Shown here: piece by piece, positions 37,574-46,883 of the stretch
How the letters are laid out: each line of letters opens with the position of its first letter
Numbering within the stretch: position 1 is the first letter of the stretch
DNA from: Catenovulum agarivorans DS-2
GTDB lineage: Bacteria; Pseudomonadota; Gammaproteobacteria; Enterobacterales; Alteromonadaceae
Length of the DNA: 64,000 nt
Direction of reading: 5' to 3'
Assembly (NCBI RefSeq): GCF_000568405.1
Contig: NZ_ARZY01000004.1
Coordinates: 62,001 to 126,000 of the forward strand
Program-made: the position numbers and the translations under genes
Notes under the pieces: model-generated
Database searches by the model: none
Told to the model about the DNA's origin: nothing
The model's input: only the letters and a program-made list of their open reading frames with translations

Positions 37574-38125
37574 TTAAAACTGAAACTCAAAACCTAAATG
37601 TATGCCTTTATCTAAACTTAAGTTTCTGCCATTTTCAATATTCACTTGGATATGACGGTAGCCCGCAAAAAATGCACCATTCGGCAACAATTGGTAACTA
37701 ACACGAAGGTTTAAGTCTGTTTGATAATCGATATCATCACTCGCTGTAATGCCTGGGGCGTAATAAAACTCACCAGTTAATGAAATGTGTTTTGCTGATG
37801 GAATTTGATATTTTGCGTAACCGCCCAAAGCAAATGCTTGCATGTTTTCATCGTTAATATCATTAAAATAAATCTTTCCACCTAAACCAGCAACAACATC
37901 AGGCATTTCTTGCACTGGGCCAGCGACTACTGCACCTAAGGCAAATAAATTTGCATCGTCATCTGTTGCGATGGCGGTAGCTGTTACTTGAGCATTTTGA
38001 ACTAATCTATCTGAACTGATCTCAGCCTTAAACGCATCATTACTGATATCAGCGGTTAAATAACTGGCCGCTACTGAATGGCTTACTAAAAGAGATGCGC
38101 AAACTGTGGTTAGAGAATATTTCAT
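37574..38125 (-). CDS. YfaZ-family outer-membrane protein
   Basis: 183-residue predicted outer-membrane beta barrel of the YfaZ family. The start at 38125 is preferred to 38170 because AAGGA precedes it and a signal peptide follows (MKYSLTTVCASLLVSHSVAA). Features: a Gly-rich strand series (GLGGKIYF, FALGGYAKYQI, LNLRVSYQLLPNGAFFAGYRHI) and a C-terminal Phe (HLGFEFQF) as the barrel assembly signal. Function unknown. It has its own terminator. Confidence 0.78.
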   Translation of the reverse strand: MKYSLTTVCASLLVSHSVAASYLTADISNDAFKAEISSDRLVQNAQVTATAIATDDDANLFALGAVVAGPVQEMPDVVAGLGGKIYFNDINDENMQAFALGGYAKYQIPSAKHISLTGEFYYAPGITASDDIDYQTDLNLRVSYQLLPNGAFFAGYRHIQVNIENGRNLSLDKGIHLGFEFQF

Positions 38126-38343
38126 CGTCTGATCCTTATTCCTTATGTTGTATGCGCGCATAATATACAAGCGATAAGAATAGTCAAAGATAAAACTGTG
38201 AAATGTGATGTTCTACAAAGATTTGCTTAAGTTGTGTGGCGAAATATTTGTTGTATATCAACTGCGTTGAAGAATATTGCAACATATAGTGTAAACATGG
38301 TTAAAATGAAGACTATCGACGAGTTTAATACTAGCTAAGCATA

Positions 38344-38802
38344 ATGACAGATTTAATAAAAGTTCAACACGACGACTTTAATGTTGCAGAACAATATCAG
38401 CAGTTGATCCAAAATAATCAGCAAGATGGCGCTGTGGTGTTTTTTGTTGGTTTAGTACGGGATTTTAATCAACAACAAAGCATTAAAAGCCTGACGCTAG
38501 AACATTATCCAGCAATGACAGAAAAAGTACTCAACCTAATAGTTGAGCAAGCTCGCGAAAAATGGCCATTAGGTCGCATCTCTGTGGTACATAGAGTGGG
38601 TACAATGCAGTTGGGTGAACAAATTGTTTTTGTTGGTGTAACTAGCCAACATAGGCAAGCTGCATTTGAAGCTGGGCAATTTATAATGGACATATTAAAA
38701 ACTCAAGCACCGTTTTGGAAAAAGGAACAAACAGAGCAGGGTAGTCATTGGGTTGATGCCAAAGAAAGTGATCAAACACAGGCGCAAACTTGGTTGAAAT
38801 AA
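38344..38802 (+). CDS. moaE: Molybdopterin synthase catalytic subunit
   Basis: 152-residue MoaE, which with thiocarboxylated MoaD adds sulfur to precursor Z to make molybdopterin. Motifs: GAVVFFVGLVRDFN, HRVGTMQLGEQIVFVGV, RQAAFEAGQFIMDILK and the active-site lysines in APFWKKE. Normally it sits directly behind moaD; here no moaD or other moa gene is adjacent, so its partner must be elsewhere in the genome. Monocistronic. Confidence 0.92.
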   Translation: MTDLIKVQHDDFNVAEQYQQLIQNNQQDGAVVFFVGLVRDFNQQQSIKSLTLEHYPAMTEKVLNLIVEQAREKWPLGRISVVHRVGTMQLGEQIVFVGVTSQHRQAAFEAGQFIMDILKTQAPFWKKEQTEQGSHWVDAKESDQTQAQTWLK

Positions 38803-38852
38803 AGTCGTAATGGCTATTTTATTTTTCCATTTAGTGCAGGGCTAACATATTT

Positions 38853-38865
38853 CGGTATAATACCG
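38853..38865 (+). promoter_or_regulatory. -10 region of rph-pyrE within a palindrome
   Basis: TATAAT (38856-38861) sits in the palindrome CGGTATAATACCG, 26 bases before the rph ATG. The -35 is weak (AGTGCA at 17 bases). Confidence 0.45.
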
Positions 38866-38891
38866 CCAATTCAAATTGACAGGAGAGTTTC

Positions 38892-39605
38892 ATGCGCCCA
38901 AGTGGTCGAACATCTAGCCAAATACGCCCTATTACTATTACCCGTGGTTTCACAAAACATGCTGAAGGTTCAGTATTAATTGAGTTTGGTGAAACTAAAG
39001 TTATTTGTACAGCTTCGGCAAACGAAGGTGTACCTAGGTTTATGAAAGGGAAAGGAGAAGGTTGGATCACGGCAGAGTATGGCATGTTACCTCGCTCTAC
39101 TCATACGCGATGTGATCGTGAAGCAGCTCGTGGCAAACAAGGTGGCCGAACGTTAGAAATCCAACGACTCATTGGTAGAGCGTTACGCGCTGCAGTTGAT
39201 TTAAAGGCGTTAGGTGAAAATACCATAACTTTAGATTGTGATGTTATTCAGGCCGATGGTGGCACACGTACAGCTTCAATTACTGGTGCTTGTGTTGCAT
39301 TGGTAGATGCGTTGGCGCACATGCGTAGCAAAGGGATTTTAAAAACTAACCCGCTAAAGCATATGATTGCCGCCATTTCTGTTGGGGTTTATAAAGGTCA
39401 GGTGATTGCTGATCTAGAATATTTAGAAGATTCTGACGCTGAAACAGACATGAATGTTGTGATGGCAGAAAACGGCAAATTAATTGAAGTGCAAGGTACA
39501 GCCGAAGGCGAACCTTACAGTTTTGAAGAAATGCAAGAAATGATGGAATACGCGCGTCTTGCACTAAAAGAAATTTTTGATATTCAAAAAGCAGCTTTAG
39601 CGTAA
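38892..39605 (+). CDS. rph: RNase PH
   Basis: Phosphate-dependent 3'-5' exoribonuclease of 237 residues that trims tRNA 3' ends. Opens [20 protein letters not shown] and holds [22 protein letters not shown] and the phosphate-site [19 protein letters not shown]. The protein is complete, unlike the frameshifted rph of E. coli K-12. The ribosome site is AGGAGAG. It is 12 bases before pyrE, the common rph-pyrE operon. Confidence 0.96.
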   Translation: MRPSGRTSSQIRPITITRGFTKHAEGSVLIEFGETKVICTASANEGVPRFMKGKGEGWITAEYGMLPRSTHTRCDREAARGKQGGRTLEIQRLIGRALRAAVDLKALGENTITLDCDVIQADGGTRTASITGACVALVDALAHMRSKGILKTNPLKHMIAAISVGVYKGQVIADLEYLEDSDAETDMNVVMAENGKLIEVQGTAEGEPYSFEEMQEMMEYARLALKEIFDIQKAALA

Positions 39606-39617
39606 AAGGTGACAGTC

Positions 39618-40271
39618 ATGCAAGATTATAAAAAAGCCTTTATTGAATTTGCTTTGTCACGCGGTGTCCTAAAATTTGGCGAATTCACATTAAAATCTGG
39701 CCGTACTAGCCCATATTTCTTTAATGCTGGTTTGTTTAAAACGGGTGGTGACTTAGCTCAATTAGGTCGCTTTTATGCTGCGGCTTTGCAAGACAGTGGC
39801 GTTAATTTTGACCTACTATTTGGCCCAGCTTATAAAGGCATTCCAATTGCGAGCGCAACCAGCATCGCCTTGTTCGATAGCTACCAACAAGATGTACCTT
39901 ACTGTTTTAACCGTAAAGAGAAAAAAGACCACGGTGAAGGTGGCACACTAGTGGGTGCAGATTTAGTTGGCGACATTATGCTAGTTGATGATGTGATCAC
40001 TGCAGGTACTGCTATTCGTGAATCTATGGAAATTATTCAACAACAAGGTGCCAACTTGTCTGGTGTATTAATTGCGCTTGACCGCCAAGAAAAAGGCAAA
40101 GGTGAGTTGTCAGCGATTCAAGAAGTGGAACGCGATTTTGCCACTCAGGTCATTTCAATTATTCAATTGACTGACTTGATTGAATATTTACAGCAAAATA
40201 ACCAAGACCCGCAAAACCAGACTAACCTAGAGAAAGTTCAAGCATACCGTCAGCAATATGGCATAGCTTAA
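39618..40271 (+). CDS. pyrE: Orotate phosphoribosyltransferase
   Basis: Forms OMP from orotate and PRPP in pyrimidine synthesis; 217 residues. PRPP-binding motif [13 protein letters not shown], plus [19 protein letters not shown] and [14 protein letters not shown] (catalytic loop). Start is the ATG at 39618 with AAGGTG before it; GTG at 39609 is less likely. In enteric bacteria rph-pyrE is controlled by an attenuator; no T-rich terminator is visible in the 12-base gap here. Confidence 0.96.
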   Translation: MQDYKKAFIEFALSRGVLKFGEFTLKSGRTSPYFFNAGLFKTGGDLAQLGRFYAAALQDSGVNFDLLFGPAYKGIPIASATSIALFDSYQQDVPYCFNRKEKKDHGEGGTLVGADLVGDIMLVDDVITAGTAIRESMEIIQQQGANLSGVLIALDRQEKGKGELSAIQEVERDFATQVISIIQLTDLIEYLQQNNQDPQNQTNLEKVQAYRQQYGIA

Positions 40272-40293
40272 TTTTTCTTAGCTACATCATCGC

Positions 40294-40320
40294 TTTGGGT
40301 AGTCAATTAGGCTACCCAAA
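40294..40320. terminator. Inverted repeat between pyrE and pldA
   Basis: TTTGGGTAG (40294-40302) pairs with CTACCCAAA (40312-40320). It lies between convergent genes; no T run on either strand, so probably a weak bidirectional terminator. Confidence 0.45.
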
Positions 40321-40342
40321 CTTTGCGGTTAACATTAACCTG

Positions 40343-41350
40343 CTAAAACCAATCCGCTAATAAAAAGCCTGCGCTTATGCGATTAACCTTGTGGTTGTAA
40401 TCAATCAGCACCTCACCATAACCTGTGCTGTATTGCACAAAACCTTTTAGCTGTGTAATAGGCAGGGGAAAACTCCAATTTAGTTCTAAGTAGCCTTTAT
40501 TTTTTGAGGTGTTTAAATTGTTGCGTAACTTACTTGAAAGTGTATGTTGGCCAATTTTATACGCTGCTGACAAATCAAATTTTCCCATGTAGTGGTCAGT
40601 CGCGTTGTCATGTACATGCAAGTGGTCTCCGGGCATTCTTATCCATGGACGAAAGGCAATCAGCCAATTTTTGTCGCTAAAATTAAAGTGGAAAATAATC
40701 CGATTCCAGCCCAACGAAAAGTTATTCGAGCGCCCGTTAGATTGATGATTAAAAGAAACGCCGAAGCTATCTAGCGGCAAGCCCAGTATGCTAGGCGGCT
40801 GTTTGTCATCAAAATCTACCTGCCACATCAGCTCGGGCTCGTAATTATTTTCACGAAAGGGTTTAGATGCTCTTTCGTTGTAGAGTTGCCAAAATGACAG
40901 TTGGGTATAGTTCATACTTATAACATCGTTATCAAACAGCAGACCTTGAGCCAGCGGTAGCTTAAAACTGATTTGAAATTTCACTTCTATGTTGTTTATC
41001 GATAAGCCTTCTTTCGGGCTATTAAACAAAATATTGGGGTTTAATTTATGCTGGCTTGGATTGTAGCTGACTGGCAAAAAATAACTGGGCCTATATGATT
41101 GCATCATAAAAGGTGTGTCATGATGCGCTTTTTCTTGCTCTCTTCGTTGTTTTTGTAATGACACAGTTGTTTTTTGCGGAGACAGTGCGTCAAAGCAGGC
41201 AAGACGTTGTGTATTCGACTTAATCTGATTGCATGCATTCGTGTGCTGCTTCGCATCAATAAAATCAGTATTGCTGGCTAACAAAGGTTGGCTGGATGCA
41301 AGGTAAACCAAAATGGCTAAAGCGGCAGAATATTTATCGGTTTTTGCCAT
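40343..41350 (-). CDS. pldA: Outer-membrane phospholipase A
   Basis: 335-residue OMPLA that hydrolyses misplaced phospholipids in the outer leaflet. A signal peptide (cut near LLAS, residue 26) is followed by a Cys-containing N-terminal stretch (about 27-85) that E. coli PldA lacks. The catalytic triad is visible as His202, Ser204 and Asn216 in FNHQSNGRSNNFSLGWNR, with the same spacing as His142/Ser144/Asn156. The barrel ends in LLADWF. Dimerises and needs calcium in known members. Confidence 0.9.
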   Translation of the reverse strand: MAKTDKYSAALAILVYLASSQPLLASNTDFIDAKQHTNACNQIKSNTQRLACFDALSPQKTTVSLQKQRREQEKAHHDTPFMMQSYRPSYFLPVSYNPSQHKLNPNILFNSPKEGLSINNIEVKFQISFKLPLAQGLLFDNDVISMNYTQLSFWQLYNERASKPFRENNYEPELMWQVDFDDKQPPSILGLPLDSFGVSFNHQSNGRSNNFSLGWNRIIFHFNFSDKNWLIAFRPWIRMPGDHLHVHDNATDHYMGKFDLSAAYKIGQHTLSSKLRNNLNTSKNKGYLELNWSFPLPITQLKGFVQYSTGYGEVLIDYNHKVNRISAGFLLADWF

Positions 41351-41407
41351 GCTAACACGCTATTTTTATTCATATTATTTTCAGTATAGCAAAAGATTGA
41401 GCAGGCG

Positions 41408-42379
41408 TTAGGCGTAACGAGTAAAGTGGGTGGTTTGGGGGATGCTGGTTGTATTGTAATACTTCTGAATTCGCAACGCGCGGGCGTTTACACTCGGGTC
41501 GTAGCTTTCGGCCATCGCAGCTGACTCTGTGGCATCGGCATTTAAGCTTTGTTTTGGTTCGAATGTTGGGATTGCGTCTTTGACACCAAAAATTGTTGCA
41601 ATTGCCTCGGCTTCTTTGGAATTCTCAGCGTTTACGCTCGCCGCAGCTTGAGCAACTGAAGTTGTGTTTTGTATTTCATCTATTTGCTCTTGCTGTAATT
41701 CGCTACGAGCTTGTTGAGCTTTTTGTGCTGCTTCATTCGCAACACGGCGGTCAGCTGCAGACGGTTCTGCTGGTGCTAGTGCCGCCCGTTGAACCTGTTC
41801 CATTTTGCGGATGGTTGCTTGAGGGTCATTTTGTACTTTTGCAACGTCTATCTTAACTTCACCACCAACAGCGTAGTTCTTACCATCAGGGCCTCTTTCA
41901 TAGTCATAACTGGGTGAACCAGCATATTGACCGCCGATATTAGCATGTGCTTGTTCGTGTGTTTTTACTTCACGATCGCGTTGTTGGAGTTCTTCTACTT
42001 TTTGTTGTTCGCTATCCGACAGCTGTTGGTTGTCAGCTTGGCCATTGCGTTGGTCTTGTTGCTGATTTTGTTCGTTTGTTTGTTGCTCAGGGTTGTCGTC
42101 AGCCAAGTTCTCTTCGGACTGTTCTTTCGCATGTCGCTGTTCAATTGACTGTTCAGTATTATGCCGTTCTTGTTTGATAAACTCATAAGTAACGGGCTGA
42201 TTGGCACGAGCTTGCGCACGCTCTCTTTCAGAGCCAACGCCTGATTCTTTGGCTGATTGTTCATTTTCAGTGGCTTGAGTAATGGCTTCGCGTGACAGAG
42301 CTTCTTTGCGAGCCGCTTCGGTTTGCGGATTCGCAGTATTCAGATTAATGTTAACTGGAAACTGAGTCACAATGTTCAT
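41408..42379 (-). CDS. SprA-related / putative metalloprotease CJM1_0395-family protein
   Basis: 323-residue, highly charged and Gln/Glu-rich protein; residues 35-135 are low complexity, mostly Glu, Gln and Asn. The conserved core is [38 protein letters not shown] (HExxH-like HEQAH at 141-145), which marks the family. Despite the zinc-like motif no peptidase activity is established to my knowledge. No signal peptide. It lies six bases behind a small gene with a flagellar-rod-like C-terminus, probably the same operon. Confidence 0.82.
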   Translation of the reverse strand: MNIVTQFPVNINLNTANPQTEAARKEALSREAITQATENEQSAKESGVGSERERAQARANQPVTYEFIKQERHNTEQSIEQRHAKEQSEENLADDNPEQQTNEQNQQQDQRNGQADNQQLSDSEQQKVEELQQRDREVKTHEQAHANIGGQYAGSPSYDYERGPDGKNYAVGGEVKIDVAKVQNDPQATIRKMEQVQRAALAPAEPSAADRRVANEAAQKAQQARSELQQEQIDEIQNTTSVAQAAASVNAENSKEAEAIATIFGVKDAIPTFEPKQSLNADATESAAMAESYDPSVNARALRIQKYYNTTSIPQTTHFTRYA

Positions 42380-42385
42380 TGCGAA

Positions 42386-42664
42386 TTAAACCTTGATATC
42401 AATGATGCTACCAAGCACTTCATTTTCTGTCTGTAATGCCTTGATGTTTGCACCAGCCAAGTTTTTATCTTCAACCAAGCCGACTAAGCTATCTGTAGTT
42501 GAAGGAAGTGTACTTGTTTGTGGATTTTGTTGAGATGGATCGCCACTTTGTAAACTACTGTCACGAATATTCTCAGCATGCTCGGTGAGTCCGTCACTGC
42601 TTTTTTGCAGTCCTTGCAAACTTGTTTGTAACGCATTTGAAATGGAAGCTGACGAAATATCCAT
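42386..42664 (-). CDS. Small protein with flagellar-rod-like C-terminus
   Basis: 92-residue protein of unknown function. ATG at 42664 is chosen, with GGGGA just upstream; GTG at 42679 has no ribosome site. The N-terminus (SASISNALQTSLQGLQKSSDGLTEHAENI) and C-terminus (NIKALQTENEVLGSIIDIKV) resemble the paired terminal helices of flagellar rod/hook proteins, which form coiled coils, with a short Ser/Thr/Gln-rich middle. It precedes the SprA-like gene. The flagellar resemblance is my reading and not proven. Confidence 0.6.
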   Translation of the reverse strand: MDISSASISNALQTSLQGLQKSSDGLTEHAENIRDSSLQSGDPSQQNPQTSTLPSTTDSLVGLVEDKNLAGANIKALQTENEVLGSIIDIKV

Positions 42665-42740
42665 TAAATCCCCACTCACTATGTTAGAACCAATGCTTAA
42701 TTATTAACCAAAACAAGCAAAAAATAAAGATAAATAGGCC

Positions 42741-43487
42741 CTAGATTAGCTCTAATAACTGCTGGCAAAACTCATTGGGATGAGAAATGAATGGTGCATG
42801 TGATGCTTTATTAAAAATGTAGCTATTCGACGCTGGCTGCAACTGCTCAATTTTCGCTATCACAGCTTTAGGCACTAAACTATCAAGCTTGCCATATAAA
42901 CGTGCCGTAGGCTGGTTGATTTGACCAATTTGCGAGCGTAAATCTGCATGCTGCAAAATGTTTAGCCCTGATGCAAGTGCTTGTGGGTTGGGTTCTGGAT
43001 GGGTCAATAATAAAGTTTTTAGCGTTTTTATGTCTTGTTTAGCGTCAATGCTGCCCATTGCTTGAATGGCTAAAAATCTTTCTAAAGTTTTTTTATAATC
43101 TAATTTTAGTTGCTGTTGAAAGTTGTTGAGCACTTTGGGTTGGATCCCAGGCCAATCCTCGGTTGCAGCAAAGTAGGGGGTTGAACCCACCAACACGAGT
43201 TGCTGTAATTTTTCTGCTTGATTTATTGCGATATGTTGCGCGACTAAGCCACCCAATGACCAGCCGACTACAACGCCGGGGGTATCTATCTGGCTCGCAA
43301 CTTGTTGGCTGATCTCGGTTAAGTTATAGTGGGTTGGCATTGTGTCAATGCTGCAACCGTATCCGGGTAAATCCAGTGCGATAAGCGCTCTGTCAGTATG
43401 ATGAGCAAGAAACTCAAATGTAGGTTGCCAGACAGCGCGGTTCATACCCCAGCCGTGAATAAAATAAATAGGAAGATTTTTTGCCAT
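42741..43487 (-). CDS. bioH: Pimeloyl-ACP methyl ester carboxylesterase
   Basis: Alpha/beta hydrolase of 248 residues that frees pimeloyl-ACP in biotin synthesis. Oxyanion HGWGMN, nucleophile elbow GWSLGG (Ser77), acid Asp in LYGKLDSLVP and catalytic His in ASHAPFISHP. The ATG at 43487 overlaps the ATG of comF on the other strand (CATG at 43485-43488). TTG at 43517 is an alternative start that would overlap comF by 32 bases. Other bio genes are not in the window, as is usual for bioH. Confidence 0.9.
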   Translation of the reverse strand: MAKNLPIYFIHGWGMNRAVWQPTFEFLAHHTDRALIALDLPGYGCSIDTMPTHYNLTEISQQVASQIDTPGVVVGWSLGGLVAQHIAINQAEKLQQLVLVGSTPYFAATEDWPGIQPKVLNNFQQQLKLDYKKTLERFLAIQAMGSIDAKQDIKTLKTLLLTHPEPNPQALASGLNILQHADLRSQIGQINQPTARLYGKLDSLVPKAVIAKIEQLQPASNSYIFNKASHAPFISHPNEFCQQLLELI

Positions 43488-44235
43488 GGACTTGCAAAAC
43501 AACTTTGTTCGACTCAAAAACTTGTTGGCTATTTTAACACAGTTTTACTCAAAGCTACCGAGTCAATGTATTAGTTGCCAATCAATTACATGCGCCGACA
43601 GCTTGTTATGCCGTCATTGCTTAGATGATTGGCGGCAGAGCGCCGACAATTTGGCTTGGCAGGATGTAAGTGTTTTGTCACAGGCGCAAAAAAGTATGCA
43701 GATTCATGAACTTGATCATCTATATTGTTTAGCTGCGTATACGCCACCGTTTGCACAGTTGATAACCCAATATAAGTTTGAAAAAAACCTAACGGTTAGA
43801 ACTGCACTTCAGCAAGTGTTACGCGAGAGCCTCAATCGCCTGTCGCCTCAGCAAATCAAACAATTTAAACAGTATGACTTTTTTATACCTGTACCTATGC
43901 ATTGGTCTGCACTATGGCTACGCGGATTTAATCAATCAGCTTGGCTCACTCAGCAGCTTAGCCGTCACTTTAACATTCCAATAATCAATGCCTTAACTAA
44001 AGTGCGAGCGACTAAACATCAGGCGCGCTTAAGTGGTGGCGCTAGGCGGTTGCATGCGGCGAATGTCTATCGTGTTCGCCCAGCATATGCCACTGGCGTT
44101 ATGGGCAAACGTTTGTTATTGATCGATGATGTGGTTACGACAGGATCAACGCTAAACTCAATCGCCACTTGTCTTTGGGCTCATCAGGCTAAAAGTGTAG
44201 CTGCTGCGACCATAAGTTGGGCGCGTAAGGTTTGA
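43486..44235 (+). CDS. comF: ComF-family phosphoribosyltransferase-like protein
   Basis: 249-residue ComF/GntX homologue with an N-terminal four-cysteine zinc-finger-like region (CISCQSITC...CRHC, residues 28-47) and a C-terminal type I phosphoribosyltransferase domain holding LLLIDDVVTTGSTL. Linked to DNA uptake and use in other bacteria. Its ribosome site (GGAAGA) lies inside the bioH coding region, and the start codons of the two genes overlap. Ends two bases before the stop of the convergent M14 peptidase gene. Confidence 0.9.
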   Translation: MDLQNNFVRLKNLLAILTQFYSKLPSQCISCQSITCADSLLCRHCLDDWRQSADNLAWQDVSVLSQAQKSMQIHELDHLYCLAAYTPPFAQLITQYKFEKNLTVRTALQQVLRESLNRLSPQQIKQFKQYDFFIPVPMHWSALWLRGFNQSAWLTQQLSRHFNIPIINALTKVRATKHQARLSGGARRLHAANVYRVRPAYATGVMGKRLLLIDDVVTTGSTLNSIATCLWAHQAKSVAAATISWARKV

Positions 44236-44237
44236 GT

Positions 44238-46787
44238 TTAGTCAATCAATTCGGCAAAAAATAAGCTGTTGGTTAGCATTTTGGCGGTATCAAACCAATA
44301 TCCTCGAAACAATGGATTGTCGCTAAAAGCGATCACTCTGCCACTACCGACTTTATGATGTGTTAACGCAACGGTATTTTTAATATGGTTAATATTTTCT
44401 GGGCTGACATATCCTGCGGTTAAAGGGTCATTGTCATAGAGGGCGACGTCGGCAAATGGTGTGCTGGTTTCGAGCAATACAACTCTGTCGTTGCGAAATA
44501 AATGTACCAATGGTGTAGTACGCCCAAAGCCAAGTGGGTGGGTTGGGTCAATCGCGCCTTTAAAAACGGTACCTGAAATCCGCATTTCACTATAGAAAGA
44601 TTCTTTATTGGCATAGTCGTAATTTTGTTTAAAGGGCGATGATAGATCACGTTCAGATAAATAGTCGTTTTTAATGAGCTGTTGCTGACTTGCCCAAATA
44701 GCAGCCCGTTTGGTTACGATTAAAGTGCCACCTTGGTCAACCCAAGTTTTAATTTGGTCGATTTGTTGCGTAGTCAGGTTTTGATACTGGCCATCAGCTA
44801 AATACAAATGAGTAAAGTCGTTTAGTGGCCACTTTGTATGCCTTGTGTCGGCCAACATGGTCAGTGGTAGTTTAATTTTTTTATCTAACCAATACCAAAA
44901 TTCACCAATCTCGCTTTGACTAACCCAAGGTGCAGCAAGTGTTGCTACTTTGGGTAATTCAATTAATTGAACTTTGTCACTGCCTAAGTCGGGTCCGTCC
45001 GGCGTGTGTGCAGTGGTTAAATTATGCGCTCGTAAATTATATTGCGACACTAGATTTTTAAATTGTGTGACGGCTTGCTTGGTATTATCTGCGCGTAAAA
45101 TTAACACGCTGCCTGCTGGAAATGATTTGCTACCGTTTGGTGTCACTCCTTTAAACTGAGCTTTTGCCACTCTAACTTTGATATTGTTTCTAAGTATTTC
45201 GCTCAGCGCAAAGCGGTTTTTGCCGTTGCGCCAATCCAATAAGTAACCAGCCGCATTTTCTGTTAAGTTGGTTGTTTTTTGCAGTGTTTTAGCGTGGCGG
45301 TTGATATCCCATGGCTGCTCGTGAGCTTTAACACCAAAAAAGCGACCTTCAATACTGTAGTGTTGTAAGCCATAAGCCAGTGCAATATTCCAGTTGGTAA
45401 CGTCGTAAAACGTGTGATCGTTAAACTCTGTTTGCCGACTAAAAATGCTTTTTATTAAGCGGTATTGGGCCTGCTGTAATGGGATCCAATAACTGGTGTT
45501 TTTATAAAATACCAGTTGATCATTGGCTTGGTAATCTTGTTCAAGTGGGTAAACTTTGATTTGGTGAGCCGACATTAGCTGCAAAAATTGCTCGAGGCTA
45601 TGTTCATCATACTGCGACTGTACTAAGTAGCCTGAAACTTTGTCTTTTTGTGCTAAGGTAATGTTGTTGCGGAAAAAATCTTGCTGAAAGTCTATTAGCG
45701 CTTTGCGTTTTGCATTAGCTGCTCGAATCATTGAAGTAATGCCAGTCATCTGATTTTCGACGCTTTGTGCAAAAGTTAATAGGCCATTTTGTGTTTGAAT
45801 TTGCTGGCCTTGGCTTTGCGCTTGCTCAAGTAAAATTCCGAGGCCACCTTGTAAATCAGGGTAGGTTGACCCTTTACCAATATAAAAATCATCAAAGTTC
45901 TCTTCGCTGTAATAAAGCTTGGAAGCTTGGTCAAACGCTCTTGCGGTATAATTGGATAGATCTTTAGTTAAATCAATGTTTTGCTCTGGTGTGAGTGGAT
46001 TAATTCGTGCCTTAACACCCGGTTGAAAGAAATAACTTTGGTTTGATTGCATTTCATGAAAGTCAGCCAAAACGTTTGGTTTCCACTTATGGTATTCCAA
46101 TACGCGCGCTTTGCTTTCTGCTTGAGTTTGTGGCAACCAATCTCTGTTTAAATCAAACCAATAATGATTGCCGCGAGATTTAGGCCACTTTTGGGTATTT
46201 TTTGCGTGTTGCGCATGGCTACTGGGGTAGTCACTATAAAACCCACTGACCCAGTTTGCGTATTGGTCAAAGCCATCAGGATTTGCGACAACTTCAAATA
46301 ACAGCACACTGTTATTTAACCAATTATTGACCTCAGGTTGATTGTTGCTCAATAAGTAGTGAATAATTTTGATGGCAGCATGAGCACCACTTGGCTCATC
46401 GCCATGTGATGCAAAACTCAGCCATACAATTACTGGTAAATTATGACTATTGAGTCGGGTGGCGTATGGATTGCTCAGCTGCTCGTGTCGAATGCGAATT
46501 TCATCTAAATTTTCAATATTTTTTTTAGATGACACGGCCAGCAAATAAAGTGGCCGACCTTCTTCACTCCAACCAAATTGGATGAGTTTGCTTTTAGCTG
46601 TACTTTTATCAACATAGTTAAGGTAATTCGCAATTTGGTCAAAGCGTAAATGTTTGTCCGCTTGGTAACTTGGGAAATATTGCTCTGGGCTGGTTAAATT
46701 GGCGAAAATACCATAACTATAAATGCTGGCGAAAAAAACAACAAAAATACGGCTAAAGCGCTTCAAGACAGGGCTCCGACGAAACAT
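44238..46787 (-). CDS. M14-family zinc carboxypeptidase, secreted
   Basis: 849-residue exported peptidase. Leader FFASIYSYGIFA ends about residue 29. The catalytic domain (about 40-350) has zinc ligands His128 and Glu131 in SFASHGDEPSGAHA and the next His in ADFHEMQSN; FEVVANPDGFDQYANW and DLNRDWLPQTQAE are typical of M14. The C-terminal half (about 400-849) includes a class I glutamine-amidotransferase-like region (HLYLADGQYQNLTTQQIDQIKTWV, GGTLIVTK), seen in other large marine M14 enzymes. Probably periplasmic or surface peptide scavenging. Confidence 0.85.
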   Translation of the reverse strand: MFRRSPVLKRFSRIFVVFFASIYSYGIFANLTSPEQYFPSYQADKHLRFDQIANYLNYVDKSTAKSKLIQFGWSEEGRPLYLLAVSSKKNIENLDEIRIRHEQLSNPYATRLNSHNLPVIVWLSFASHGDEPSGAHAAIKIIHYLLSNNQPEVNNWLNNSVLLFEVVANPDGFDQYANWVSGFYSDYPSSHAQHAKNTQKWPKSRGNHYWFDLNRDWLPQTQAESKARVLEYHKWKPNVLADFHEMQSNQSYFFQPGVKARINPLTPEQNIDLTKDLSNYTARAFDQASKLYYSEENFDDFYIGKGSTYPDLQGGLGILLEQAQSQGQQIQTQNGLLTFAQSVENQMTGITSMIRAANAKRKALIDFQQDFFRNNITLAQKDKVSGYLVQSQYDEHSLEQFLQLMSAHQIKVYPLEQDYQANDQLVFYKNTSYWIPLQQAQYRLIKSIFSRQTEFNDHTFYDVTNWNIALAYGLQHYSIEGRFFGVKAHEQPWDINRHAKTLQKTTNLTENAAGYLLDWRNGKNRFALSEILRNNIKVRVAKAQFKGVTPNGSKSFPAGSVLILRADNTKQAVTQFKNLVSQYNLRAHNLTTAHTPDGPDLGSDKVQLIELPKVATLAAPWVSQSEIGEFWYWLDKKIKLPLTMLADTRHTKWPLNDFTHLYLADGQYQNLTTQQIDQIKTWVDQGGTLIVTKRAAIWASQQQLIKNDYLSERDLSSPFKQNYDYANKESFYSEMRISGTVFKGAIDPTHPLGFGRTTPLVHLFRNDRVVLLETSTPFADVALYDNDPLTAGYVSPENINHIKNTVALTHHKVGSGRVIAFSDNPLFRGYWFDTAKMLTNSLFFAELID

Positions 46788-46883
46788 TTTTACTTAGTTA
46801 AGCAAACTATACAGTTTCTTAGCCAATATTCAATTTTTGCGGTATCATATGGCTATTTCTTGAGTAAAATAGTCAGGTAATTT

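Noticed and set aside
41593-42264. Several overlapping open frames opposite and beside the SprA-like gene (41593-41856, 41927-42148, 41947-42177, 41995-42264)
   Set aside because: They are shadows of the low-complexity Glu/Gln-rich coding sequence, hydrophobic by codon complement, with no ribosome sites.
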